Source of the DNA: Adiantum capillus-veneris | Lineage: Eukaryota > Streptophyta > Polypodiopsida > Polypodiales > Pteridaceae | Reading direction: 5' to 3' | DNA length: 64,000 bases | NCBI GenBank assembly: GCA_014529385.2 | Contig: CM043948.1 | Coordinates: 23,920,451 to 23,984,450, forward strand | Shown: in pieces, positions 11,355 through 22,835 of the stretch | Position numbering within the stretch: position 1 is the stretch's first letter | Layout of the letters: every line of letters begins with the position of its first letter | The notes under the pieces: model-generated | What the model was told of the DNA's origin: nothing | The model's database searches: none | The model's input: only the letters and a program-made list of their open reading frames with translations | Translations under genes and position numbers: made by a program

Positions 11355-12395
11355 TGTCATAAAATCTAATATCTAGCTTACCCAAATGATTTTCTCATAT
11401 TAAACTGATCATTTAACGTGCGAGAATAAATGGGAACAAGAGTTAGAATAGAGACATGTGCTTCTAGACCTATCTCAACAGGGGACCAAAAGGAGAGATG
11501 GTTGCATCTCAATACGGGTCCAAAAGGAGATGGTCTACCAAAGAGCAATGTGCAACAAGTGCTTCTAGACTTATCTCAGAGCAGGGGACCAAATGGAGAG
11601 ATGGTTGCATCTAAATATGGGTCCAAAAGGAGGTAGTCTATCAAAGAGCAACGTGCATCTAACGGAGCTTAAAAGACCTTAGGGTAGCTTCATTAAGACC
11701 TCCAATAGTTAGTGTTAAAAGTCCCTTGACCTTAGGCAAGCTAGGGCTGAGCTTGAGGTGGGAACCTGACCTAAGCTTGAGGTGCTTGTCGTGCTTGATG
11801 ACTAAGGTGCTTGAGGTTCTTGATGACTAAGGTGCTTGATGTGCTTGTCCTGCTTGATGACTAAGGTACTTGAGGTGCTTGTCATACTTAATGAGGAAGG
11901 TTCTTGAGAAGCTTCCCATGCATGGGGGGTAAGGTGCTTGAGTCAAAAAGAGACCCTACAAACTTGATGAGGAAGGTGCTTGAAAAGCTTCCCATGCATG
12001 GGGAGTAAGGTGCTTGAGTCAAAAAGAGACCCTACAAAGGATGGGGAAAGTCTCAAAGTTAGGGGAATCTTTGACTTAACCTCCCACTCACCCAAAGGGC
12101 ACCCCTTTTCTCAAGGGGCACATGGGACACATGTTAGACTCTCCCTATGCTTAGCCACATGGTGTGCTTGAATGCTATTGGTTGGGCTAAAGAGGGGGCT
12201 TATAGTTCCATCCAACAAATATCTAGATATTTGCAAGCTCTCTCTCTCTAAGGGGTAAGGAGGACACTTGTCCAAAGACTACCCATGTACTTGAATGTAT
12301 TCTGCATGTGATTGGATAGGGGGAGAGGTGTCCAATGAGCTTGAAGCATGTGGAAAGGCTAGAACTCGCCCCAAGCAAGCAAGGGGGGGTATACA

Positions 12396-12461
<66 letters not shown>

Positions 12462-13139
12462 ATTTTGTGGATCATTCTCACTTGGTGAAAGTTGAATAAC
12501 TCCACCCTCTTCTTTAAGCTTGTGAGAAGTGAGAGCCTACACCGACACTCTTGGCTATGAAATGCAAATCCAACCAAGAGCCATGCTTCAATGCTTAAGA
12601 TTGACATCTTCTCCATCTTCATTACTATGCTATTATGTATGCTAGCAAGAAGAGTGATGATAAGTGAGGAACAATTTCTTTCTCCTATGGAATGTTTCTT
12701 CTTCCTCTTGCCTATCCTCATTCCCTGCTAGCTCTTTCCACCTTTGAAGGTGTTGGAGGCCTTGGGATAGTTAATGCTTTTTACAAAGTTTATGTCATGC
12801 TTGTGATGCATAAAGCTTTCCATCTTTATTGCATCACCAATGTCACAAGGAACACAAAGATTGTATTGTACCAAGTCTCTCTTGATGGGAGAAACTATAA
12901 TACAAATGCCTATTGGAGGGGGGACCGGCTCCGTATGAATCCGGTCCTCAATTGTTGTCATGTTCTCTAAACTCTCTCTCTTGCAAAAGTATTGTTCATG
13001 GCAAGTTAACTAAAGAACATGTTTATGTTGCTACCATCAATTAAGTTTATCCGCTATGTTCACAAAGTAATCTCACAAAAGTGCTTTATCTAATTCCTAA
13101 TTCCGCTACTCTCAAAGTTCATAGGCCATTTCCATTACA
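11355..13139 (+). repeat. 3' LTR of element A (1,785 bp)
   Basis: It begins TGTCATAAAATC and ends CCATTACA. It is intact, unlike its partner at 1720-5406, and carries the same internal tandem repeats (11470-11650, 11770-11910, 11905-12040). Its (CA)n tract at 12396-12459 has about 32 units, more than twice that of the partner. Immediately beyond it, X integrase resumes. Confidence 0.9.
12396..12459. repeat. (CA)n microsatellite in the LTR
   Basis: About 32 CA units. The partner LTR has about 13 units at 2762-2788, showing expansion or contraction since insertion. Confidence 0.95.
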
Positions 13140-14225
13140 TCATGGAAGTAGATCAACATTTGCACTGAGAGAAGTACCTAGCTCTTATAGAGTATGCGTA
13201 CAATGACATTGTACATAATTCTGTGGGGAAAGCACCTTTCGAGGTTAAAGAGGAAAGATACAAAAACCCCTTACTATATACTTAAAGTGTATGGGAAGAT
13301 CTTCGCTGTTGATAAATAGAGCCGAGACTTACAAGAATTGTATCCAAAGATTAAAAAGGTTATATCCATGTCATAGAAAAGGCAAAAAGGGTTGCTGCTA
13401 ATAAGCACAGAAAAGCCTTAGCCTTTAAGAAAAATGATTGGGTCTTTCTAAAGTTTCTCAAGACTCATCTAAGGCAAGGCTACGGGCAAGAATCCTATGG
13501 GCCGAGAGTATTATGCTGAATGAAGCAAAAGATACTATGGTCCTTGTTAAATTCTTAAGCCAATCAATGAGATGGCTTATCAATTAAAGTTTCCCAACCA
13601 TTGGCTCGTTCACAATGCTAACCATGTGAACCTACTCAAGCCTTACAAAGAGATCCACCAAAAGAATCAATAATGGAGGACCAGCCACAGATCGACGTTC
13701 AAGAAGAGGTGTTGCAGTCCGAATCCATTCTTCGACACAAAGACAAGGTACTAAGAAATGGTAAGATTATCCACCAATGATATCTTGTTAAGTTTAATAA
13801 TTATCCTTTTAAAGATGCTAGATGGATGCAAGGAACTTAGCTTAAGAATAATATGAACCTTGTCAATGTTTACAATTCTAAACTAGAGTAAGCAAATAAA
13901 AATGCATTTTAAATGAACAATATTTTTGTCTTATAAGACTCATTCTCTTTCTTTTATTGTGCACAAAATTTAAGAAGTATGCATGCTTAGGATCATGTTG
14001 TCTCCAAACACCAAGCAAAACTTGTCACTCTACTTTGGAAGTAAAGAGTAGACATGCTTGCTACAACTAAGTCTCCCGAGCACCAAATGGATTAGTCATC
14101 CATTTTGGAATGATGTCGTAGGGTAAAAAGGAATCCTCTACTCCCTAAGAAACGTGGTCTAATGACTAGGCTTTATCTTCTCTACCTCATAATTGAGGAC
14201 GACTATGATTTCAAGAGGGAGGTAA
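13140..14225 (+). pseudogene. Element X: integrase C-terminus, chromodomain-like tail, 3' UTR and polypurine tract
   Basis: This continues X pol after the A insertion. It aligns by eye with 10256-11354 of A: the shared stretch acatggaagtagatcaac marks the join, and VLRNGKII with KDARWMQGT near 13745-13840 is the chromodomain-like tail. Stops and indels abound. The purine tract aagagggaggtaa at 14213-14225 directly precedes the X 3' LTR. X has more differences from A than the two A LTRs have from each other, so it is the older insertion. Confidence 0.8.
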
Positions 14226-15005
14226 TGTCATATAATATGTAACTTTACTAAATTATTTTCTCATATAAACTGATCATTTAACATGGGAAGATAAAAGCGG
14301 AACAAGAGTTAGGATATAGATAAGTGCTTCTAGACCTATCTCAATAGGGGACCAAAAGGAGAAATGGTTGCATCTCAATAGGGTCCAAAAGAAGATAGTC
14401 TACCAAAGAGCAATGTGCAATAAGAGCTTCTAGATTTTCTTCAGCAAGGGACCAAGAGGAGATATGGTTACATCTCAATAGGGGTCCAAAAGGAGGTAGT
14501 CTATCAAAGAGCATCGTGTATCTAATGGAGCTTAAAAGACCTTAGGGTTAGCTTCATTAAAGACCTCCAAAAGTTAGTGTCAAAAAGTCCTTTGACCTTA
14601 CACAAGCTAGGGCTAACCTCGAGATGGGAATCCTCCCCAAAGCTTGAGGTGATTCTTATGCTTAAATGACTAAGGTTTTTGAGATGTTAAATTCAAAGAT
14701 AAATTCTCAAGAGGCATAAACGTTCATGCTTGATTGACTAAGGCTTAAAGTATTCAATTCAAACCAAATGACTTAAGACGTATAAAAAACACATGCTTGA
14801 TTGACTAAGTGCTTAAAGTATTCAAATCAAACCAAATGACTTGAGAAGCATAAAAGATACATGTTCAAAAACTTCTCCACATGTGGCCCTCATGATGTGC
14901 TTGAATCCTATGGATAGACTTTAAAGGGGTCCAAAGAGAATTTAGATGCATAAAAATAAATAATTTAGTTCTTTCCCTCAAAGAAGAAAAAGAGTACACG
15001 TGTCC

Positions 15006-15161
15006 TGAAAGGACAAGGGAACTAGAACATGCTCATCACCACCCAGCCATGCCCTATATAGGCCCTTGGCCTTCTATATATAGGGAGCCCCTTGACTGCA
15101 TGTCCGTCCTGGCCCTTGGCCCTGGCCCATGGCCGTGACTAGTCCTACCATTGTCCTGACA
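15006..15161 (-). repeat. 3' LTR of element S
   Basis: It is 156 bp with TG and CA ends and includes ctatatatag, a TATA-like string. It pairs with 22591-22746. Confidence 0.88.
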
Positions 15162-15172
15162 TTACTCTCCCC
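15162..15172 (-). other. Polypurine tract of element S
   Basis: On the minus strand the bases next to the LTR read AAGGGGAGAGTAA (15162-15174 region). This is the plus-strand primer position and confirms the minus orientation. Confidence 0.75.
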
Positions 15173-15277
15173 TTGGAGAAGCGTTTTCGTTCACGAAAAC
15201 ACAAGTGATGGTATCTTACTAAGAACACTAATGTTTTCTAATGTAACATCCCTCATGGATCCAACGGTTCATTTGAG

Positions 15278-15718
15278 TTGTTAGAGTTGTTTTGCCTATG
15301 GATTGCAGCTGTTAGAGTTGTTTTGCCTATGGCAGAACAAGCTCGTTGGGATGTTAAGGATGCACAGGCTCATGCATTGATTGCGTTGCCTGTGAAGCGC
15401 ACCATTGTTCCTCACATTTGTTCAGCAAAATTTGCAAAACAGGCTTGGGATATTCTAGCAGGTCTTTATGCAAGCCGCAATGAGGCTAAAATTGCTTTGC
15501 TGCGTAAAGAGCTGGAATCGAAGATTATGCATGAAGAAGATGATATGGACACTTTCCTTGCTAGTGTCAAGGATATCAATGAGCAACTTATTTCTGCAGG
15601 TGAACTTATTTCAGACAGTTCCCTTTTGCAGACTGTTCTTGATGCCTTACCAGATTCTTACCAGACTTTTGCTAGTACTTGGAGACTTATGACCCAAGGA
15701 AATCTAGCATGCAGTTGA
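15278..15718 (+). pseudogene. C1 Gag N-terminal part
   Basis: The frame encodes a copia Gag (UBN2 type): VKDAQAHALIALPV, then AKQAWDILAGLYASRNEAK, then LPDSYQTFASTWRL, which are family hallmarks. The true start is probably ATG at 15254, where the frame is closed by TAG at 15281. A 31-bp tandem duplication (unit 15280-15310, repeated from 15311) also shifts the frame here. The frame ends at 15718 after a frameshift, and Gag continues in the next entry. Gag would assemble the particle. Confidence 0.85.
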
Positions 15719-15719
15719 A

Positions 15720-17204
15720 TAGGCTTTTATTGCTTCTCAAAGAAAGGGTGGTAACAACAATGCAGCCACTTCTTATGGTTCTGTTGCGAGTGGCAAAAAT
15801 TCTGTTCCTAATGCTTCTGCTGGTAGTAATTCGTTTGGAAATTCTGGTGATAAGGGCAAAAAGAAGATGCGTTGCCATTATTGTAAAGCCAATGATCACT
15901 TGATCAAGTCATGTCCTAAGTTGAAGGCCAAAGAGGCTAAGAAGAAAGAGGGTGGCTCCACTGCAAATGATGGTTCCACTACAAATGCAGCCATTGTTGA
16001 GTCTTCTGTGAAAGGAGACTGTAATGATGATGTTGATGCAGAATGGGCTTTTAGCACAGAGTGCACTTACAATCCTGCTGTCCATGATTCATGCTTGTCA
16101 GTTGCTGCAGATTCACATGTGTGGTATTTCGACATTGGTGCTACAAAGAACATTACCTCACATCGTGAATTGTTTACCTCTCTTGAGTCTGTCCCTCATG
16201 GGAATTCAGTCACTTGTGCCAACAACGCCTCTTATCCAGTTCAGGGAGTTGGAAAGATTGTGCTCACTGCTGCTAATGGCAGTTCCTTCATACTTGTTGA
16301 TGCACTTTATGTACCTGGGATCAAGAAGAATCTCTTGTCTGTATCCGCACTTTCTAGACTTGAACTTGTAGTCAAATTTGTGGATGACAGATGTACAGTT
16401 CATGATCTAAGTTTTGGTGATGAAATTGTTGCATTTGGGCTTTTGTGCCGTGGGATGTATAAGCTCACTTTGTATGACAAGTGTGGACAAAATTTTGCAA
16501 ATGCTGTTGTAGATTCAAGGGCTATTTCAGATGCAAAACTTTGGCATGCACGTTTTGGTCATCTGAATTTTGCCAGTTTGCTGCGTTTGCAGAAATCTGA
16601 TAGGGTTGCTTCTTTGCCGCCTCTTGAAGCACCTGTCAAACATGTTTGTGAAGGCTGTATTTTGGGTAAGATGCAGCGTTCTAAATTTCCAAAGGATGGT
16701 TCAGTTCGGGCCACATGCAGGTTGCAGCTTGTGCATAGTGATGTTTGTGGGCCCATGCAAATTCCGTCCTTGGGCAACTACCTGTACTTCGTGACTTTCA
16801 TTGATGATTGCTCTAGGCATGCATGGGTATTTCCGCTTAAAGTGAAGTCCGAAGTTTTTATGTGCTTCAAACAATTTCTGGCTATGGCTGAAAATGTCTC
16901 GAAATGTACTATGGGCACCCTCCGTTCCGATCGAGGGGGGGAGTATATGTCTCATGAATTTAATGCATTTCTGGCTAGTCGTGGGATAAAACACCAATGT
17001 ACAGTGCCTTATACACCTCAGCAAAATGGTGTTGCTGAGAGAAAAAACAGGTCACTGATGGAAATGGCACGATGTATGGTCAAAAGTCAAGCTTTGCCGC
17101 ATTCTTTTTGGCTTGAGGCCATCATGTGTGCCACTTATGTACTTAACAGGTGTCCTACAAAATCTTTGCAGTCTATTACTCCATATGAAGCATGGCATAA
17201 CAGG
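15720..17204 (+). pseudogene. C1 Gag zinc knuckle, protease and integrase
   Basis: The frame continues from the Gag linker. The zinc knuckle CHYCKANDHLIKSC is at about 15870-15912. Protease follows with VWYFDIGATKNIT near 16120, where the expected DSGAT active site reads DIGAT. Integrase follows: LWHARFGHLNF near 16540, the HHCC cysteines in CEGCILGKMQRSKF, HSDVCGP with FIDDCSRHAWVF, LRSDRGGEYMS near 16920, and PQQNGVAERKNR. The catalytic D,D,E residues are visible. The frame is broken at 17205 by a 76-bp tandem duplication (17129-17204 repeated from 17205). Without that, integrase would be nearly complete. Confidence 0.9.
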
Positions 17205-17910
17205 TGCCACTTATGTACTTAACAGGTGTCCTACAAAAGCTTTGCAGTCTATTACTCCATATGAAGCATGGCATGATAGAAAGCCTTCTATTGAGCACAT
17301 GCGTGTTTTTGGTTGTTTGGCATATGCTTTGGTGCCACAAGTGCAGCGCAGAAAATTGGATGATAAGGCTGTCAAATGTATTTTTGTTGGTTATAGTGCT
17401 GAAAGCAAAGGTTACAGGTTGTATCATCCGCAAAAAGAACGTATTCTGGTTTCTCGAGATGTAGTGTTTGTGGAAGATTCTGTTCAGCCCTTGATGTCAT
17501 GTACTAGAGACAGTACTATAAGCTCACAAGACATTTATGACACTTTGTTGCCTCTTTTCAGTGGTGGAAATACGAATGTAAGTTCCAATGAGGCAAATGT
17601 ACAGCATATGGGGGTTTCTGAAAATGTTTTAGATCAGCCTATTATTGATGTAGATGTACATGATGTACTTGATGAGGAAAGGGCTGAAAATGAGCAGGCT
17701 AGAGGTATGCCAAAATGGCTGGTGCACACTTTGTGTGACAGTAAATTGGATGCACCTTTGTCTAGTCGTACTCGTTCAGGATCTCGCCATGCATCTTATG
17801 CATCAGATTGTTATGCTTTGGCTGTGTCTAGCTTACATGATGTTGAGGAGCCTCTGTCTTTTGATGAAGCACAGAATGCAGAAAATTGGATGGCTGCCAT
17901 GCAGTCGAAT
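17205..17910 (+). pseudogene. C1 integrase C-terminus and RT linker
   Basis: This is the continuation after the 76-bp duplication, shifted by one base. It encodes ATYVLNRCPTKALQSITPYE, then HMRVFGCLAYALVPQVQRRK and KCIFVGYSAESKGYRLYHP. These are the typical end of copia integrase. An acidic linker follows, then SFDEAQNAENWMAAMQ at the RT start. A frameshift near 17908 moves the rest to the next entry. Confidence 0.88.
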
Positions 17911-19385
17911 ATGATGCACTTATAATAAATGACACATGGACTTTATGTGATTTTCCTCTTGGCAAAAAGGCCATTGGTACGAAGTGGGTTTACAAGTTGA
18001 AACGCAAGCCAGATGGTGAGATCGATCGCCATAAGGCTCGACTTGTTGCAAAAGGTTATGCACATCAAAAAGGCATAGATTATGAAGAGACTTTTGCTCC
18101 CACTTGTCGTATGACTACTGTACGTTTTCTATGTGCATTTGCAGCTCATTTTGGTTGGGATGTACATCAATCAAACATTGTTACTGCTTTCTTGAATGGT
18201 GACATATTTGAGGAAGTTTATGTAACGCAGCCTCGCGGTTTTGTCATAAAAGGACAAGAGGACAAAGTGTGCAGATGTAAGAAGGCTTTGTATGGGTTGA
18301 AGCAATCTCCTCATGCTTGGTATGAGAAAGCTAACACTCATTTGGTTAAACGAGGCCTTCGTAGTAGTCCAACAGAAAGCACATTGTATGTAAAGCGTGA
18401 GGGTGATGTACTTCTCATTGTGGTTCTTTATGTTGATGATTTTCTGATCACTGGACCAAATGAGAGACATATTGCTGAATTTAAGGGTGATTTGAATGCT
18501 ACTTTCAAGATGAAAGATTTGGGGCTATTGCATCATTACTTGGGTATACAGTTTAAGCAGTGTGATGGTGGTATTGCCTTGTGTCAGAAAAGTTACATAG
18601 AAACATTGCTATGTAAGTTTGGACTTGAGGATTGCAAACCTATTGCCACTCCCATGGAAACAGGTTTGAAGTTGAGCCTACATGATGCTGGTGATCCTGT
18701 TGATGTCACTCTTTACCAAACTACTGTTGGCTGACTCATTTATGTATGCAACATGAGGCCGGATATTCAATTTGCAGTCTCACAGGTCAGCAGATTTATG
18801 CATAGCCCAGGGTCTAAGCATTGCCAGGTTGTGAAGAGGATTTTCTGCTACCTTAGTGGCACTTTACATCTTGGCTTGTTTTATCCCAAGGGGGGATCAT
18901 TGCCGCCAGACTTACATGCTTTTTCGGACTCAGATTGGGCTGGTTGTTTTGACACGCGAGTGTCCACAAGTGGTTTTTGTTTCATGCTTGGCAGTTCATG
19001 TATATCATGGTTGAGAAAGAAGCAACCTACTGTGGCCACTTCGAGTTGTGAGGCTGAGTACAGGGCAGTCTTCACAGCTACGGTTGAGTGTGTATGGCTC
19101 AGACGCCTTATGGCTGATTTGGGTGTTGGACAGGACACTGCCAACACTATCTACACTGACAGTCAGAGCGCATTGGCAGTTGCGAGGAACCCAATTTTTC
19201 ATGCTTTCACAAAGCACATTGAGGTGCATTACCATTATGTCAGCGAGAGGATCTCAGCAGGAGAGATCATCTTGGCTTATGTGCCAACACAGGACAACCT
19301 TGCAGATCTTTTCACAAAGGCATTGTCTCGTGAGAAGCTTGAAGCTTTCCGCAAAGCTTTGGGCTTACTCCCCTTTGTGGTTTGA
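17886..19385 (+). pseudogene. C1 reverse transcriptase and RNase H
   Basis: RT motifs appear in order: NDTWTLCDFPLGKKAIGTKW, ARLVAKGYAHQKGIDYEETF, AFLNGDIFEEVYV, KALYGLKQSPHAWYEK, and the catalytic LYVDDFLIT near 18430. RNase H follows with AFSDSDWAGCFDTRVSTSG and YTDSQSALAVARNP. The end ADLFTKALSREKLEAFRKAL is typical of copia. A single in-frame TGA at 18732-18734 interrupts an otherwise open 500-codon frame. This is the best-preserved part of C1. Confidence 0.92.
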
Positions 19386-19450
19386 TCATGTCCTCAGGGC
19401 ATGGCACTTTCCTTTACTCATGTGCCAGCTCTCGTTCACCGCATCACTGC

Positions 19451-19458
19451 AGGGGGGA
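19451..19458 (+). other. Polypurine tract of C1
   Basis: AGGGGGGA lies just before the 3' LTR start TGTTACCATA at 19461. Confidence 0.75.
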
Positions 19459-19460
19459 TT

Positions 19461-19686
19461 TGTTACCATATACATGTGGTAGTGATGTGTGTGAACACAG
19501 TAGGACCGCTGGGGTATTTTTTCCCTCTTTAGGAGGTTTTTTCCCCGAGCATTGTATATACGCCCATCACTCTAGGGCTATCTATCTTTCCATTGCACAG
19601 TAAGTAATACACTCTCTATTGTGTACCTTGAGCTTCCTTCGTCTTCTCCAAGCTGTGTGTGTTTCTTTGCAACCCTAATTCCAACA
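19461..19686 (+). repeat. 3' LTR of C1 (226 bp)
   Basis: It begins TGTTACCATATACATG and ends AATTCCAACA, with TG and CA termini. It contains tgtatata and a transcript-end-like region. No partner exists at the left end. Confidence 0.8.
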
Positions 19687-22423
19687 GAAAAAATGCTTCA
19701 TAAGCAACAACTTGAGGAATATGCATGCCGTTCCAAATCAGCCTTTGCTAAACACTAGGGCCCATAACACCTAGTGTGCATGCATTTAGCAAGAAACAGA
19801 TCCGAAATTGTATATCCATGGTGATCCTTGCCAATACTTATGGCAAATGTGATGCACCTAGCACACATTAAAAAGGAATGTAAATAGTTCTGAAAAGAAA
19901 CTAAATACGTTTAGTTGCAATCTTTTGCAAGCCTTCCTGAAACGTCTGAATCACAATAGAAGGTGAAACATTAATCACTTCTAGGTACAGACAATGAAAA
20001 TTTTTCATTAACAACTTATAGCCTTGCTATATGTATAAACAACCATCTGTAATTTTGTTTAGCAGTACTTGTAGCTGAACAAGTCATTCTAAGTATCCAA
20101 CAATTTTTGGCCACACTGAAATTGCTCTTGATACGTCGTGCTAAAAATGGTCTAGAAAGCAGATGTGACCAGCACCTAGGGACTTTGTCGTGACACATAT
20201 TTGAAATAGGGGGTGACAGTGTTAGTCCCAGAGACTCATATTCGCCACATGTGGAATATGTCTCAACTAAGGATGTCTGAAAAAGAACATCCTTCAAGTA
20301 CAAGATGTACTTGTGTGTGGAGGGTAACTCTAAACACTCCGCGACAAGAGTGAGAGGGACCCTCATTCATTGCTCCACACTGGCTAAACCAAAATCCTTG
20401 AGTTCCTAGACCATGTTGTATCCCATGTGACAACATGTGCCAAATCGAATCCGACAAGTGGATTCATAACAACATAATGTACATTGGACACTACGGCCCA
20501 AAATACTTGTTTTGACATGCCGTTGGCATGGCCCTGGGGATTTTGAACCGAAAGTTCAGTTACCCGTATTCAAATGCACAGGAGTACGTCTCCATGTGTG
20601 AAAAAACCAAGCAAAATTGTACTGGAAACCCTAGGTGTTGCCTTCGCAATCCAAACCCTTGGGTAGAATCTATGTAGTGAACCCCTTGGTAAGACCCTTT
20701 GTAGAATCTACTCAACTCGCAGGTAATGATAACCAACATAGTTAACTATGTACTGATTGATTGGAATCAACTTAAAAAGTTGAATTTTTCCGCTACCCCA
20801 TGGTAGATTACTGGCTTCTTTCCTTGAAAGTAGAAACGGCCTTGCCTCTACTGAATGAGAATCATAGCATTGCCCGATAGTGAGAAAGATATCATCTACA
20901 GCTGAGCTATCAAATGTCAGCGATTGTCCAATACTGCTTGTTCAAAGCAACCTTTGCTTGACAAGTTGGCATTGTGAAAATTCATATGGTGGTCAACATT
21001 GCATTCAGCTCCTAGCTGTGGATGTCAATGTTTTTTTTCCACGATGCTTCATGTACCTATATTCCCTGCTCCCTAGCAAGCTACAATGGCTTGGAAATGA
21101 GTATGCATCCAATGCATGGAGTCGTGCTCCTAGAAATCTTGCTTTCCTCCACCTCGACATAGCACAATGAGGAGAGATCCAAAATTAACAACCGACGTAA
21201 GGTATAAATTGGTTTATTGGAGTGTTGCTATAGGGAGCCTTGCTCCTGAAATGTTTCTGATGGTAGATAGTTACTTGAAATTATACTTACCGATTGGCCT
21301 TGCCGAATACCATATTCGGATATGTCACAGGCCTTGTCTGAGTTGCCTTTGTCTCAACATTCAACCTCCAACGAACTTTTGTTGTCGAAGGATTGTGTAC
21401 TCAAGGCGTTAATGTACTATCTCGACAAATCCGGAATTTTCTACCATCAAAGGAGTGTGCCCGTTGTAGCAAAGCGAACTTTCAAAGATCTCATCATGGA
21501 ATTCTGCAATATTAGGGGATAGGTGGAATAAAAAACCCACATAAATTGAATGGCATACCTTGAGAACCCGTTGATCTGCAAATATGGCGCAAGTGCTTTG
21601 CAAATCTCCATAATTGCCTTATTATCGAATCCGTTACATGATTTGCGGCTCATGCTTTGACCTTCGAGAGTTTGCCAATTACTTGCCTGACATAACCATG
21701 ATTCGTTGCCTTCAGCATACCTTGCAGGACTTTGATATGGCCGTCTCCTTGGAAAAGCGTCATACAACCTTTGCATGCACAATATCCTCCCCCTTGCGGC
21801 ATATCGCCCTCCTTGAGAGTTCAACTACACATGGCCGTGTTTTTGAACACGAAGGCATGCCTCTGCCTTCGAAGCAATTTCCCGGCCCTTGCTGCCTGCG
21901 AAACCCCGAGATGTGGCATGCCTTGCATGCTAGCTCAGTTTATTTCCGATAGTTTTTTTTGCGACTGGTAACGGGTGTGCATGCACCCTTAAACAATTTT
22001 TGGGTGGACTTTACGTGACCTTGGACACCTTGTTTGAAACCACCTCCAAAAGAAAATGATGGCAAAAACCTGCAGCGCAGAAGGAGGATGAAACGCTCGC
22101 CATGCCTGATGTCTTGCTCAACCGGAGTCAAGGGTGAAACGGAATCTCCTCGTGAGGGCAGCGCGCATCCATCAAGCCCGCTTGCTGACAATTTCATGGC
22201 GACCGACAGTGACTGTGTGTTCCCTCGCAAGCGGTCGGTCCCGTGGCATGGTCAACCCTCCTCGGGTCTGTAGGAGAAGTTTCTCACGACCATCATCCAT
22301 TCTTGACCCCGCTCTTTGCATGGCTTTGCATGAATTCATGCAAGAGCTCAGGAAACATGCCCCGTTGCTGCCATGGACCTTGAGAAGCTATCCCCAGGGA
22401 GAACAAAGATCCGTGTGAAAGAA

Positions 22424-22514
<91 letters not shown>

Positions 22515-22577
22515 CATGCCTTGATAAATCCATCTTCTCCTCGCCATGGCTCCACCCTCCTTCCTCTTCTCCACCTT
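19687..22577 (-). other. Interior of element S, no recognised gene
   Basis: About 2.9 kb between C1 and the S primer-binding site. On the minus strand it starts with a short frame (MARRRWIYQGMV) that soon enters a (GA)n tract at 22430-22512. Minus frames of 125 codons (21447-21824) and 116 codons (20016-20366) and plus frames of up to 112 codons occur. None shows Gag, protease, integrase or RT motifs that I can defend. It may be decayed retroelement coding sequence or unrelated cargo. Confidence 0.5.
22430..22512. repeat. (GA)n microsatellite
   Basis: About 41 GA units, close to the S primer-binding site. Confidence 0.97.
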
Positions 22578-22589
22578 GCTCTGATACCA
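22578..22589 (-). other. Primer-binding site of element S
   Basis: gctctgatacca on the plus strand is the complement of TGGTATCAGAGC, the initiator tRNA-Met site. It is one base from the LTR at 22591 and fixes the minus orientation. Confidence 0.92.
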
Positions 22590-22590
22590 G

Positions 22591-22746
22591 TGAAAGGACA
22601 AGGGAACTAGAACATGCTCATCACCACCCAACCATTCTCTATATAGCCCCTTGGCCTTCTATATATAGGGACCCCCTTGACTGCATGCCCGTCCTGGCCC
22701 TTGGCCTTGGCCCATGGCCGTGACTGGTCCTACCATTGTCCTGACA
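22591..22746 (-). repeat. 5' LTR of element S
   Basis: 156 bp, matching 15006-15161 with few differences. It is followed by the second TGTCC target copy. Confidence 0.88.
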
Positions 22747-22774
22747 TGTCCCAAATTATATAATTAAATATTAC

Positions 22775-22775
<1 letters not shown>

Positions 22776-22833
<58 letters not shown>
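22776..22833. repeat. (GA)n microsatellite in the X LTR
   Basis: About 29 GA units just right of S, in the second half of the X LTR. The A LTRs lack this tract at the same place. Confidence 0.95.

Positions 22834-22835
<2 letters not shown>

Larger units (their letters stand above)
1720..13139 (+). mobile_element. Element A: Ty3/gypsy LTR retrotransposon nested in X
   Basis: This is a complete LTR-gag-pol-LTR structure in the plus orientation. The 5' LTR begins TGTCATAAAATC at 1720 and ends in ATTACA at 5406. The matching 3' LTR is 11355-13139. A perfect initiator tRNA-Met primer site follows the first LTR, and a purine tract precedes the second. X pol stops at the left end and continues at the right end, so A was inserted into the X integrase; the flanks tcaa (1716-1719) and tcat (13140-13143) look like a degraded short target duplication. 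Two later insertions, T at 3340-5260 and a small inverted-repeat element at 8031-8808, inflate its length. Without them it would be about 8.7 kb. Gag and pol carry stops, and RT lacks its catalytic core, so A is not autonomous. Confidence 0.9.
15200..19686 (+). mobile_element. Copia element C1, 5' LTR missing, nested in S
   Basis: This is a plus-strand Ty1/copia element with the order Gag, protease, integrase, RT, RNase H, which is diagnostic for copia. It has a 226-bp 3' LTR at 19461-19686 but no matching 5' LTR. The left edge is uncertain. The string gaaaa occurs at 15195-15199 and again just after the 3' LTR (19687-19691), and tgatggtatc at 15206 resembles a worn primer-binding site, so the 5' LTR may have been deleted between them. 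All frames are broken. Confidence 0.8.
15006..22746 (-). mobile_element. Element S: minus-strand LTR element with 156-bp LTRs
   Basis: Two 156-bp repeats (15006-15161 and 22591-22746) read TGAAAGGACAAGG to CCTGACA on the plus strand. The perfect target duplication TGTCC flanks them at 15001-15005 and 22747-22751. Orientation is minus: the complement of TGGTATCAGAGC lies at 22578-22589 next to the right LTR, and a minus-strand purine tract lies next to the left LTR. The interior is about 3.0 kb once the plus-strand copia C1 is removed, and it shows no intact gene. S is probably non-autonomous or badly decayed. Confidence 0.88.

Noticed and set aside
12223-12721. Long minus and plus frames rich in CV or TH residues
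   Set aside because: They are translations of the (CA)n microsatellite in the LTR of element A.
22293-22723. Frames with runs of SL or RE residues, up to 116 codons
   Set aside because: They are translations of the (GA)n tract at 22430-22512 and have no other content.
15006-22746. S and C1 as one copia element
   Set aside because: The S ends have minus-strand primer and polypurine signals, whereas C1 genes and its LTR are on the plus strand. They are separate elements.
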